From: Bog-756 sp963734395
GTDB taxonomy: Bacteria; Actinomycetota; Acidimicrobiia; Acidimicrobiales; RAAP-2
Direction: 5' to 3'
DNA length: 64,000 nucleotides
Assembly (NCBI GenBank): GCA_963734395.1
Contig: CAVTGY010000007.1
Coordinates: forward strand, 248,001 to 312,000
In this document: positions 47,083 to 56,924 of the stretch, piece by piece
How positions within the stretch are numbered: the first letter of the stretch is position 1
How the letters are laid out: the number at the start of each line of letters is the position of its first letter
The notes under the pieces: generated by a model
Databases searched by the model: none
Told to the model about the DNA's origin: nothing
The model's input: the letters and a program-made list of their open reading frames with translations, nothing else
Program-made: the position numbers and the translations under genes

Positions 47083-48066
47083 TTAGGACACCTTCAGTGC
47101 CGGTACCACCTCGGCCATGAATCGTCGGAGGGTCTCGTCGCTCGGGTAGTCCCGAAGCCACAGGATGAGGCCACGGCAGCCGGCGTCCAGGTAGGCCTGG
47201 GTCTTCTCGATCACCTGCTCGACGGTGCCCACCAGATTGTCCGCCAGATAGCGATCGGTCGGGGTGCCGCCATCCAGCTCGCCGCCTCCCTCTGATTCGC
47301 ACCAGGCCAGCGTCTCCTCGTGGGTGTCGAAGAGCCGGCAGTCCGGGCCGTGGGTCCGGTTGATCTCCTCGAAGGGCCGTCCTATCTCGTCGCAGTAGTC
47401 GGCCAGCAGGCGCGATTTGCGTTCGAATGCCTCCAGTCCCACCTGCCAGTTGGTCAGGTCGGCCCGGCGGGCGGCGATGCGAAGGTTGACCTTCTCGCCA
47501 CCTCCGCCCACCAACACCGGCGGCAGGGACTGGATGGGCTTGGGGTCGCAGTACGCGCCGTCGAAATGAAGGTGGGCGCCGTCGTAGGTGACCGTCTCCT
47601 CGGTCCACAGACGTCGGACCACCTCGATCGTCTCGTCGAGCACGGCCAGGCGCTCTGGATTGGACAGGTAGTCGTAGCCATAGGAGTGGTACTCCTCGTG
47701 GAACCAACCGGCCCCCAGTCCGAGGATGAGACGACCTCCCGAGTACACGTCGACGCAGGCGGCCTCCTTGGCCAGCAGGCCGGCGTTTCGGTAGGAGGCA
47801 CACGTCACCAACTGGCCCAGGCCCACCCGCGTGGTCTGTTGCGAGAGCGCGGCCAGCATGGTGAACGCCTCGAACACGTGCGTCGGCTCGCGACGTGGCA
47901 CCGTCTCGACATGGTCGTAGACCCACAGATGGTCGTACCCGAGCAACTCGGCCAGCTGGGCCAGCTCCACCGACCTCGCCCACGCGTCGGGACCGCTCCA
48001 ACCGGTGTACTCGAGCTTCCAACCCTGGGGGATGAACACCCCGACCTGCACCGAGCCGCCGATCAC
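47083..48066 (-). CDS. LLM-class F420-dependent oxidoreductase
   Basis: Intact 327-aa luciferase-like TIM barrel, probably using coenzyme F420 (family inference for actinobacteria). VQVGVFIPQGWKLEYTGW, AELLGYDHLWVYDHVETVPR, LGQLVTCASYRNAGLLAKEA, LILGLGAGWFHEEYHSYGYD, VLVGGGGEKVNLRIAARRAD. GTG 48066 is chosen because it overlaps the VOC stop (GTGA) and gives the normal N-terminus. In the raw frame it appears fused to part of the VOC protein, which is an indel artefact. Confidence 0.85.
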   Translation of the reverse strand: MIGGSVQVGVFIPQGWKLEYTGWSGPDAWARSVELAQLAELLGYDHLWVYDHVETVPRREPTHVFEAFTMLAALSQQTTRVGLGQLVTCASYRNAGLLAKEAACVDVYSGGRLILGLGAGWFHEEYHSYGYDYLSNPERLAVLDETIEVVRRLWTEETVTYDGAHLHFDGAYCDPKPIQSLPPVLVGGGGEKVNLRIAARRADLTNWQVGLEAFERKSRLLADYCDEIGRPFEEINRTHGPDCRLFDTHEETLAWCESEGGGELDGGTPTDRYLADNLVGTVEQVIEKTQAYLDAGCRGLILWLRDYPSDETLRRFMAEVVPALKVS

Positions 48067-48511
48067 GCCGGGAACTCCCACCACTGGACCTCGCACATCA
48101 TCGGGAGCAGGTATTTCACGTACATCGAGTGGATCTTGACCACCTTCTGATCGTCCATGTGGAGGTCGATGATGTCGACCCTGTCGTCGTGTTCGCGGAA
48201 GGCGACCGCCCTGTCCCGCACCCCACGCAGCTCCTCCAGCGATCCGACCGCAGAAGCCGAAGTGGTCCATGCGGGGACCGCTCATCGGGTTGTCATCGGC
48301 GATGAGGAAGATGAACTGGTCCCAGTGCACGCACGAGAGGATCAGGCGGTGGCGGTCGTCGGTCATCGCCTCGATCTCGTCGAACCCGAACACCTCACTC
48401 CAGAATCGGCAGATGTCCGCCCGATTGCTTTCGTCGAGGGCATCGGGTGCGAGGCTCATGGCCACGTGGTTGAAGTGGGGGTTGCCCGACGGGTAGATAC
48501 GGGTGTGTCAT
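48063..48511 (-). CDS. VOC/glyoxalase-like protein (two frame changes)
   Basis: About 149 residues of the vicinal-oxygen-chelate superfamily. PSGNPHFNHVAMSLAPDALD (metal His region), RADICRFWSEVFGFDEIEAM, HRLILSCVHWDQFIFLIADD and PRMDHFGF; C-terminal VDIIDLHMDDQKVVKIHSMY, VKYLLPMMCEVQWWEF. The C-terminal 'LLPMMCEVQWWE' resembles VOC proteins found next to LLM enzymes (impression). ATG 48511 overlaps the ADH stop (TGATG); frame changes near 48485 and 48245. Function unknown. Confidence 0.7.
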
Positions 48512-49599
48512 CAGGCTCCTCCCACCGGGATGGCCTCGGCGCCCTCGGACAGTCGGGGGACCACCATCACCTTGCCGGCGTAGCGGCCCTCGGCCAAGCC
48601 CACCAGCGCGTCGGAGATCAGGTCCAGACGGCACGTCCTCGGCCTCGATCAGCAGCTCGGTCGGGAATCCGTCGGAGGACAGCAGGTCGAGCGCCTGCTC
48701 GAAACCCCCCTTGTCGTAGATGAACGAACCCACCACGTTGAGCTCGTTGAGGACGAACCGGTTGGGGTCGAACTTCGGGTGTTCGATGCCGGCACCCACC
48801 AGGGCCAGGGTGCCCCCTCGACCCAGCTGGTGGAACCCGGCCTCCATGGCCGCCTTCTTGCCCGAGCACTCGAGTACCACGTGCGCAGCGTGGTCGGAGA
48901 TCCGCTCGGGCTCCCACGGAGGAAAGACCTCGAGGTCGGCGGGATCGAGCACCTCGGAGGCACCGAGACTTCCGGGCCAGCTCCTTGCGCCGTTCGCCGG
49001 GTTCCACCGCGATCACCGGTCCGATGCCCCGGGCCACCAGGGCGGCGATGGAGAGGGCGCCGATCGGGCCGGCACCGATGACCATCACCGTGTCGCCCAC
49101 CGACACACCCGACCGGGTGATCCCGTGGAGCGCCACCGCCAGCGGCTCGGCCAGCGCCGCCTTGCGTGCCGTCAACCCCGGTGGCAGGCGCACGAGTGAG
49201 ACCGCCCGAACCAGCACGTAGCGGGCAAAGGCGCCGTCGTGGCCGTCGGCGATCGAGCCCCGACGGTTCTCGCACTGCGAGGGCTTCCCCTCGAGGCAGC
49301 GGCGGCACTGCCCACACTTTGGCGACGGGCCGCCGACCACCGTCTCGCCGATCTCCCAGCCCTCCACCCCCTCACCGAGGGCGACGATGGTTCCCGAGAA
49401 CTCATGCCCGGCGATCAGTCCCGGCTTGTCCCCCCATCCCTCGAGCAGCATGTGGATGTCCGACCCGCAGATCCCGCAGTGAGTCGATCTCCACCAGTAC
49501 CTCACCGGCACCGGGCCGGGGCACCGGCCTCTCCTCCACCACCACCTCGCCCGGCCGTCGATAGACGGCGGCCGGCATCACCTCGGGCAGATCCACCAT
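48511..49599 (-). CDS. Zinc-dependent alcohol dehydrogenase, MDR family (three frame changes)
   Basis: About 362-residue medium-chain dehydrogenase of the sorbitol/threonine dehydrogenase branch. MVDLPEVMPAAVYRRPGEVV, THCGICGSDIHMLLEG (catalytic zinc Cys), GLIAGHEFSGTIVALGEGVE, structural zinc CGQCRRCLEGKPSQC, Rossmann GDTVMVIGAGPIGALSIAAL, VVLECSGKKAAMEAGFHQLG, FIYDKGGFEQALDLL. Frame changes near 49490, 48965 and 48630; the last gives the tail KVMVVPRLSEGAEAIPVGGA. It heads the ADH-VOC-LLM coupled set. Confidence 0.87.
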
Positions 49600-49655
49600 G
49601 ACCCCACTTCCCCCAGACGTCATCTGACTCGGGCGCCACTCTAGGACAGGTACCG

Positions 49656-50496
49656 TCACCGGGCACCACCCGCCCAGATCGACTCGGCGGCGGCGACCGT
49701 CTGTTCGAGGAGCATGGCGATGGTCATCGGCCCCACCCCTCCGGGAACCGGGGTGATCATGGCGGCCCGCTGCCGAGCTTCGTCCAGGGCGACGTCGCCG
49801 GCGTTGCCCGGGCCGTAGCCGGCATCGATCACCACAGCGCCCACTTTCAGCCAGTCGCCGCGTACCAACCCCGGCTGCCCGACGGCGGCCACCACGATGT
49901 CGGCCGTGCGCACCACCTCGGGCAGACGGCTGGTGTGGGAGTGACAGAAGGTGACGGTGGCGTTCCTGCCCAACAGCAGCATTCCCATGGGCTTGCCCAG
50001 GATCGGACTGCGTCCGAGGACGACGGCGTGCTTGCCCGATGGGTCGACGCCGTACTCGTCGAGAAGGCGGATGATCCCGGCCGGCGTGCACGACCAGTAG
50101 CCCGGGAGACCGAAGGCCATGGCCGCGAAGGAGTGCATGGTGACACCGTCGACGTCCTTGGCCGGATCGATCGCCTCGAAGACCGCTCGCTCGTCGAATA
50201 TGACCCGGGAACGGGATGTTGCACCAGGATGCCGTCCACCGCCGGATCCACGACAGGGCGGTGACGGCGGCGACGACCTCTGCCGTGGTCGATTCGGCAG
50301 GGAGATCGACCAGCCGTGAGGTGATCCCGGCGGCTCGGCAGCGCGCCTGTTTCATCGTCACGTAGGTCACCGAGGCCGGATCGGCGCCGACCAGGACCGC
50401 GGCCAGGCAGGGCGGCGGCCCGGCCCGGGCACCGAAGCGATCGGCGCGTCGGGCCGTCTCGTTCAGCAGTCGCTGGGCCAGGGAGGCCCCGTCCAT
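49656..50496 (-). CDS. folD: Methylenetetrahydrofolate dehydrogenase/cyclohydrolase FolD (two frame changes)
   Basis: Bifunctional one-carbon enzyme converting 5,10-methylene-THF to 10-formyl-THF. MDGASLAQRLLNETARRA, CLAAVLVGADPASVTYVTMK (catalytic Lys in YVTMK), AAGITSRLVDLPAESTTAEV, DPAVDGILVQHPVPG, KDVDG-VTMHSFAAMAFGLPG, then VVLGRSPILGKPMGMLLLGR, NATVTFCHSHTSRLPEVVRT, ADIVVAAVGQPGLVRGDWLK, PVPGGVGPMTIAMLLEQTV. Frame changes near 50255 and 50205. It lies 68 bp after ahcY on the same strand. Confidence 0.9.
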
Positions 50497-50564
50497 GAGC
50501 AGGGCCCGCGGTCTTCGCGCCCTTCGTTCATGAGCACTCGACGGGGCTCACCCGCGCGCCGGTC

Positions 50565-52015
50565 TCAGTAGCGGTAGGTATCGGGTTTGTACGGGCCGTC
50601 CACCGACACACCGATGTACTCGGCCTGTTCCTTGGTCAGCGTGGTCAGTCGGACTCCCAGGGCGTCGAGGTGCAGCCGGGCCACCTTTTCGTCGAGGTGC
50701 TTGGGAAGCACATAGACCCGGTTCTCGTAGTCGCCGGCGTTGTTGAACAGCTCCATCTGGGCCATGGTCTGATTGGTGAACGAATTGGACATCACGAAGC
50801 TCGGATGCCCGGTGGCGTTGCCCAAATTGAGCAGACGGCCCTCGGACAGGATGATCACCGCATGCCCGTCGGGGAAGACCCACTTGTCCACTTGGGGCTT
50901 CACGTTGACCCGTTCGATCCCGTCCACCTTCATCAGCCCGGCCATGTCGATCTCGTTGTCGAAGTGACCGATGTTCCCCACGATCGCCTGGTGCTTCATC
51001 TGCTTCATGTGCTCGGCGGTGATCACGTCCTTGTTGCCGGTGGTGGTCACGAAGATGTCGCCGGTGGCCACCACGTCCTCGAGGGTCACCACCTGGTGGC
51101 CGTCCATGACCGCCTGCAGCGCGCAGATCGGGTCCACCTCGGTGACCACCACCCTGGCCCCCTGACCCTTGCAGCGACTCGGTGCACCCCTTGCCCACGT
51201 CGCCGTAGCCGCAGACCACCGCGACCTTCCCGCCGATGAGCACGTCGGTGGCCCGGTTGATCCCGTCGATGAGCGAGTGCCGGCACCCGTACTTGTTGTC
51301 GAACTTGGACTTGGTCACCGCATCGTTCACGTTGATGGCGGTGAACAGGAGCTCGCCGGTCTGCTCCATCTCGTTGAGACGGTGGACGCCGGTGGTGGTC
51401 TCCTCTGACACGCCCTTGATCCCGGCAGCGACCGTGGTCCACCGGGCGGGGTCCTCGGTCAGGCCTCGGGTCAGGACCCCGAGCACCACGCCGAACTCCT
51501 CGGTGTCGGCCGTCGATGGGTCGGGGACCTGGCCGACCTTCTCGAATTCGACGCCCTTGTGGACCAGCAAGGTGGCGTCCCCTCCGTCGTCGAGGATCAT
51601 GGTCGGCCCGTCGCCGGGCCACAGCAGTGCCTGTTCGGTGCACCACCAGTACTCCTCGAGGGTCTCCCCCTTCCATGCGAAGACCGGTACTCCCTTGGGC
51701 TGGTCGACGGTTCCCTCCGGCCCGACCGCCACGGCGGCGGCGGCGTGGTCCTGGGTGGAGAAGATGTTGCAGCTGGCCCAGCGCACCTCGGCACCGAGCG
51801 CCACCAGGGTTTCGATGAGTACCGCGGTCTGGATGGTCATGTGCAGGGAGCCGGTGATCCGGGCACCCTCTCAACGGCTGCTCGGCCCGGTGCTCGGCAC
51901 GCATGGCCATCAGACCGGGCATCTCGTGCTCGGCCAGTTCGATCTCCTTGCGGCCGTACTCGGCGAGAGAGAGATCAGCCACCTTGAAGTGGGGTCGATG
52001 CTGCTCGCTGGTCAT
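50565..52015 (-). CDS. ahcY: S-adenosylhomocysteine hydrolase (two frame changes)
   Basis: Cleaves S-adenosylhomocysteine to adenosine and homocysteine using tightly bound NAD. About 483 residues. MTSEQHRPHFKVADLSLAEY, GRKEIELAEHEMPGLMAMRA, then SCNIFSTQDHAAAAVA, CTEQALLWPGDGPTMILDDG, EETTTGVHRLNEMEQTGELL, DNKYGCRHSLIDGINRATDV, NAD loop VAVVCGYGDVGKGCTESL, VDPICALQAVMDGHQVVTLE, KHLDEKVARLHLDALGVRLT and the actinobacterial-style C-terminus GPYKPDTYRY. ATG 52015 has SD GAAGGAG. Frame changes near 51870 and 51170. Confidence 0.94.
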
Positions 52016-52206
52016 GGAGCTCCTTCGCTGTGGCCGGCGACGGGTGGAAGCCGGAGTTTGCCTGGTGCCGGATCTTGTCGCCCGGGCTGCAGGACATCCG
52101 GGTCGGGCCCACCGGTGAGGAGGTGCTGCGCCCCAGATCAAGACCCGTGAATCGTACCCCAAGTAGCGCCGTTCGCCGCCGCCGGCAGCACCGGGTGCCA
52201 CCGGGG
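52016..52206 (-). promoter_or_regulatory. ahcY upstream region: promoter and GC-rich leader
   Basis: A TACGAT hexamer lies about 145 nt upstream of the ahcY start (about 52154-52159, minus strand). The roughly 135-nt leader between it and the Shine-Dalgarno sequence is GC-rich with several possible stems. It does not match the classical SAH riboswitch core by eye. The GH3 gene ends at 52207, so any GH3 terminator must be inside this region. Confidence 0.4.
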
Positions 52207-55031
52207 TCAGGGCGCCTCGAGCGAGGTGGTGAGCGGAAGGTCGGAGGAGGACTGGCCTACCGACAGGGTGTAGTCACCGGGGACCGTTCCCCAGGTCCCG
52301 TTGAGGAACGCCAGAAACGCCGAGGCCGGAACGGCCAGGGTGACCGTCCGGGTCTGCCCGGGTTGCAGGGTCACCGGATAGAAGGCCACCAGCTGAGCCG
52401 GCGGCTCGTCGGCAGCCGCCGGATAGGTCAGGTATGCCTGCACGACGTCGGTCCCTGCACGGGTGCCGGTGTTGGTCACCTCGACGCTCAACGCCACTTG
52501 GGTTCCAGGGCGGTGGACCACAAGAGTGCCCAGTGCGAATTGGGTGTAGTCGAGCCCGTACCCGAAGGGGAACAGCGGTTGGGTGCCGGTGGCGTGGTCG
52601 TACCGGTAGCCGACCTCGAGGTTTTCGGTGTAGTACGAGGTCAGGTTGACGCCGGGCCACTGGGCCGGCGTGGAGACCGCGGTGAGCGTGCTGGTCGCGG
52701 AAAGGTGACCGGCAGGCGTCCGGAGGGATCGACGTCACCGAAGAGCAGTGCCGCGATGGCGTCCCCGTCCTCCTCTCCCGGGTACCAGGCCTCGATGACC
52801 CCGGCCACCGATCCCAGCCATGGCATGAGCACCGGGCCACCGGTGTTGAGCACCACCACGGTCCGCGGATTGGCGGCGGCAACCGCCGAGATGAGCGCAT
52901 CCTGGTCACCGGGAAGGGACAGGGACGGACGGTCGAAGGCCTCGGAGTTGTAGTCGGCGGCGAAGACGACGGCCACGCTGGCCCTGCGGGCAGCGGCGAC
53001 GGCGGCGGAGATCTGATCGCTCACGTAGCTGAGTCCGAGGGTCATCGAGCTGGGGGTGAGCGACGACTCGCCCGACGGGGTCGATTTGGCGATCGGTGCC
53101 CAGTCCAGGTGAACCTTGTAGGGGTGGCCGCCGACCAGCGACACGGTCTCGGACCATCTCCCACGCGCATGGGTGAGGGTGTCGGACACCGCCGCTTGCC
53201 CGTCGAGGGTCAGGCTGGCCCCTCCGGTTCCTTGGAGCGAGAAGGTGTAGAGACCGCTCTGGGGAGGCGTGAGCGATCCGGTCCATGTGGCGAGGACGTC
53301 GGACCATCCGGCCGGAAGCACGATGTGGGAGCGGGTGGTGAAATGCGAACGGCCCAGACGACAGTGACTCATGGACGATCGAGGGGATGTCGCGGAGCCT
53401 GCCCACGGTGAGGGGAGGGATCGGGTTGCCCAGCAGCTGCCGGGTGGTGGGGTAGGGGCTGATGTCGGCATCGACGGTGGGCTCGACGATCGTGTAGGTG
53501 GGTGGGCCGGTGTCGGGATCGGTCTGGGTGAGGGTGAGGGTCAGCCCGTGACCCTGGCCCGACGCCGGGGTGAGGAAGGCTGGCGGGGACCGGCGGGAGC
53601 GCACGGGTGGTGCTCCCGCCGTCGGTGTAGCTGACGGCCACCCCGCCGCCGGCTCGCTGGCGGATGGCGTCCAGCGGGGTGGAGACGAACGGGGCGGTCA
53701 CCTTGGAGCTGCCGAACCCGGTGGTGACCGGCGTGGTGGATGCGTCGGCGCCGATGACCGCCACCGATCGGATCGCGCGACGGGTCCAGAGGCAACACCG
53801 AACCGCTGTCCTTGAGGAGCACGGCCGATCGCTCGGCGGCGAGGAGGGCGAAGTCGGTGTGGGACTCCGTGTCGACCGGGGCACCCGGCGAGCCGATGTC
53901 CACTCGGCCGACCAGTCCGTGGGCGAACATCTGGGCCAGGACCTGCATCGCGGCGCTGTCCACGGCCGACTGGGGAAGCGCTCGTTCGTGCACCAGCGTG
54001 GCCAGTTGGTGGATGCTGCCCGGCTTGAGAAGGTCGGTGCCCGAGGTCAGAGCGGTCACCGGGTCGTGCACCGACCCGAGGTCCGATCGCACGAAGCCGA
54101 CGAACCCCCACTGGCTCCAGCATGTCGAGCAACTGGGGATCCTGGCATTGATAGGTGCCGTTGAGCTGCGGGTAGGCGCACATCACCGACGAGACATGGG
54201 CCTGGGTCACCGCCGCCTTGAAGGGAGGGAGGTAGATCTCCTCGAGGGCCCGCGAGGACACCACGTCGTCAAGACCGCCCCGGTCGGTCTCCTGGCCGTA
54301 GACGGCAAAGTGCTTGGCCATGGCCAATGTTCCGGTGGACTGGATGCCCTCGATGTCCGCCACTCCCATGGCCGACACCAAGTCGGGATCCTCGCCGTAA
54401 CCCTCGTACCCCCTCCCGTTTTGGGGAACCCGGTCGATGTTGAGGTTGGGACCCTGGATCACGTCGACTCCCTGGCCCGAGCGCCTCGGACCCCTCGACT
54501 TCGCCGTAGGCGCGGGCGATGGAGGTGTCGAAGGAGGCGGCGATGCCCAGGGGAGCAGGGAGTTGGGTGACATGGACGGCACCGAATGCCAGGCCCTGGG
54601 GCCCGTCCTGGAGCACCAGGGGCGGAATGCACAGTCGGGCAACGCCGGCGTTGACGTTCTCGTAGACACCCGAATCGAACAGGACGATCTCACCGAGTTT
54701 CTCCTGGACGGTCATCCTGGCGACGACCATTCGAGCCAGGGCGGCGGGTGAGTCGCCGTGGGCCATCGCCGACTCCAGCCACGGGCACTTGGAGGCAATG
54801 TCAGCGCCACCGCCGGCCGTCGGTGGGGCGCCCGATGGTGACGATGAGGTTCCCGAAACCTGGTCGAGGAACCGGTCGGGGACCGGGTTCTGCGCAACCA
54901 GGGCCACCGCCACACCTGTAGCGGCCACCACCACCAGCAGCGGCCAGTACCTTGGATTGCAATCCTCTCGGCATCCTTCGTCCATGGCGATCGGGGTTGT
55001 CAACGGGTTCGGTCACGGGCTCGTCGGTCAA
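52207..55031 (-). CDS. Membrane-anchored GH3 beta-glucosidase-like protein with PA14 domain (many frame changes)
   Basis: About 930 residues. The N-terminus MTDEPVTEPVDNPDRHG is cytosolic, followed by one transmembrane anchor (YWPLLVVVAATGVAVALVAQ). GH3 N-domain: MTVQEKLGEIVLFDSG, PPLVLQDGPQGLAFGAV, GPNLNIDRVPQNGRGYEGYG, MAKHFAVYGQETDRGG, SSVMCAYPQLNGTYQCQDPQ, nucleophile Asp in FVRSDLGSVHDPV (SDW variant SDL). A PA14-like insert (GWSDVLATWTGSLTPPQSGL, YTFSLQGTGGASLTLDGQ) precedes the GH3 C-domain (VVVLNTGGPVLMPWLGSVAG, EDGDAIAALLFGDVDPSGRL) and a fibronectin-III-like end (ALSVEVTNTGTRAGTDVVQA). At least six frame changes. Start TTG 55031 is tentative. Extracellular glycosidase acting on beta-glycosides is the family inference. 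Confidence 0.83.
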
Positions 55032-55126
55032 ACCTAGCGATCATGGTGAGGCGAGGGTCGTCGCCCACGAACGCCCTCATCGATCCGGCGTTGTCGAGCG
55101 AGATGCCGGTACCTACTGCGCCTGCG

Positions 55127-56101
55127 TCACACCTCGAGCTGTTCGAGGATGGACGCCGCCGGCGTCGTGCCGGGTTGTCTGCTCGATACGGTTTTCCGGG
55201 CCAGGGTCTGGATCAGCTGGTTGGCCGGGGTGGGTACGTCGTGGAGCCGGCCGATGCGGACGATCTCACCGTTGAGGTAGTCCGTCTCGATGTTCCCGGT
55301 ACCCCGTTTCACGCTCTGCCACGAGGATCCGCCCTGCCGGGTCCGGCCGGCGATCTCTCCCAGCTGGAGGGAATTCGCCCGCCTGGTCCGGTCTTCGTCC
55401 TGGCTGGCCACCGGCATTCCCGCGGCGATCAGCGCAACTTCGCCCTCGGCGACCAGCACGCCCAGAAGACGTCCACTCCGTTGATCGGGTCCGCAGATCG
55501 CCTCGACCGCGTTGCCGAGATTGGTCAAGAGCTTGCGATTCTTCCACCGAGCAATGTCCGGGACGGCATTCGAGCTGAAGGTGGCCTTGGCGAAGTCAGC
55601 CGAGACTGCATGACTGGTGTCATCGGATCCACGGGGAAACCGGCCGATGTCCAACATCCCGGTGGTAGGTGTGGACCAGGCTTGCACCGTGCCGGGCTCG
55701 AGGTGGCCGGCCGGACACATCACGCAGACCGCGTAGACGTGCGGGAAGAACCGCAGCGCGGTCGGTTCGTTGGCGATGCCGTTCTGGAGGCACACGATCG
55801 GCGTCCCGACCGGGGCCACCTCGGCGAGATCGGCGAGCGCGGCCACGGTGTGTTGGCTCTTCATGGCCATGAGCACCACCGGCTGGTTGCGCCAGTCGAT
55901 CTCCGAGGGGTGACCCACGGCAGGGATCTCCAGGGCGACGGACCGGTCGGGAGACTCGACCCTCAGGCCGCTGGCCCGGATCACGTCCAGATGCCGGCCG
56001 CGGGCGATGAGCGTGACCTCCAACCCGGCCTCGAACAGGCGGCCGCCGACCACCCCGCCGATGGCGCCGGCACCGTACACGACATAGCCCACGCGACTCA
56101 T
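55127..56101 (-). CDS. Ketopantoate reductase-like (ApbA/PanE) oxidoreductase
   Basis: Intact 324-aa NADP-dependent 2-dehydropantoate 2-reductase family member. N-terminal Rossmann motif YVVYGAGAIGGVVGGRLFEA, VVLMAMKSQHTVAALADL, VCLQNGIANEPTALRFFPHV, central KNRKLLTNLGNAVEAIC (catalytic Lys) and C-terminal SSWQSVKRGTGNIETDYLNG, PTPANQLIQTLARK. Isolated, so true PanE function in pantothenate synthesis is not certain; many paralogs act on other 2-oxo acids. Confidence 0.82.
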   Translation of the reverse strand: MSRVGYVVYGAGAIGGVVGGRLFEAGLEVTLIARGRHLDVIRASGLRVESPDRSVALEIPAVGHPSEIDWRNQPVVLMAMKSQHTVAALADLAEVAPVGTPIVCLQNGIANEPTALRFFPHVYAVCVMCPAGHLEPGTVQAWSTPTTGMLDIGRFPRGSDDTSHAVSADFAKATFSSNAVPDIARWKNRKLLTNLGNAVEAICGPDQRSGRLLGVLVAEGEVALIAAGMPVASQDEDRTRRANSLQLGEIAGRTRQGGSSWQSVKRGTGNIETDYLNGEIVRIGRLHDVPTPANQLIQTLARKTVSSRQPGTTPAASILEQLEV

Positions 56102-56205
56102 CGTCCCATGGCCGGCGGGTCGGGTGAGCGCCCCGCTGCCGACCTCTGCCGTTTGGCTCGGAGATAGTGTGTTATAAAGTAATTAAGTAATCATCAGCGC
56201 TATGA

Positions 56206-56260
56206 AGAGACCAGGAAGAGACCTGGAAGAGACCAGGAAGAGACCAGGAAGAGACCAGGA
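56206..56260 (+). repeat. 11-bp purine-rich tandem repeat, five copies, upstream of a start codon
   Basis: AGAGACCAGGA repeated at 56206, 56217 (one mismatch), 56228, 56239 and 56250, followed by a partial purine copy AGAGGAGGACC that carries the apparent Shine-Dalgarno sequence of the gene at 56274. Immediately upstream is an AT-rich stretch (about 56166-56193, GTTATAAAGTAATTAAGTAA) unlike the rest of the window. Confidence 0.9.
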
Positions 56261-56273
56261 AGAGGAGGACCAC

Positions 56274-56855
56274 ATGATCGATCCCAGAGGAGGCCGCGGC
56301 CGGAGCCGACGACACGGCGGGGGAGCGGGCGAGGAGACTGCCATCGACCGAGGCCCTGGAGGGCTGGCTGACCGGGCGTCTGCCCGACGACTGGTTCGAG
56401 TCGCCGCCGTCGCTGACCGTCGACCGGGACGAGATCCTCATCGTCGGCCGGGTGTCGGCACCCGAGGTGGCCGACGGGGACGAGGAGGCGGCGCGTTCGG
56501 CTGCCGAAGCGGGACGGATCACCCGCTTCCGGGAGGAGACCCGAGAGGAGCGCATGGCCATCGCCCGCGAGCTGGAACACCGCTTCGGACGCAGTGTTGC
56601 CTGGGGCGCGGAGGCCGGGGGCACGCTCGCTCGGTGTTCACCAACCTGTCGGTGCCGGTCATGACTCGGCTCCGTCAACCGGAACGCCGGGTCCTCGACA
56701 CGCTGGTCGACAGCGGGGTGGCCCGCAGCCGCTCCGACGCCCTGGCCTGGTGCGTCAAACTGGTGGCCCGCAACACCGATGAGTGGCTCAACGAGCTGCG
56801 GGTGGCCATGGAGACGGTGGAGTCGGTCCGCCAGCAGGGGCCGACGGTGGGCTGA
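56274..56855 (+). CDS. Unknown protein with RHH-like C-terminal segment (two frame changes)
   Basis: About 193 residues. After the ATG at 56274 an indel near 56290 puts the reading in the frame LPSTEALEGWLTGRLPDDWF, ESPPSLTVDRDEILIVGRVS, EEAARSAAEAGRITRFREET, REERMAIARELEHRFGRSVA; after about 56625 come VFTNLSVPVMTRLRQPERRV and LDTLVDSGVARSRSDALAWC. The last part resembles a ribbon-helix-helix segment and ends LRVAMETVESVRQQGPTVG. No function recognised; a DNA-binding or nucleoid-like role is only a guess. The unusual purine repeat lies directly upstream. Confidence 0.65.
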   Translation: MIDPRGGRGRSRRHGGGAGEETAIDRGPGGLADRASARRLVRVAAVADRRPGRDPHRRPGVGTRGGRRGRGGGAFGCRSGTDHPLPGGDPRGAHGHRPRAGTPLRTQCCLGRGGRGHARSVFTNLSVPVMTRLRQPERRVLDTLVDSGVARSRSDALAWCVKLVARNTDEWLNELRVAMETVESVRQQGPTVG

Positions 56856-56924
56856 GCGGGCGCACCGCAAACCGGAGGCGGCATCACCCCGACCGCTGGT
56901 CCGGTTGTCACTAGCCTGACAGGA

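Noticed and set aside
52016..52160. Classical SAH riboswitch ahead of ahcY
   Set aside because: The leader is long enough, but the conserved core of that class was not recognisable on the minus strand.
52030..52160. Plus-strand frame beginning MAGDGWKPEFAWCRILSPGL opposite the ahcY leader
   Set aside because: Looks protein-like for about 30 residues but continues into the antisense of GH3 with no family match or start signal.
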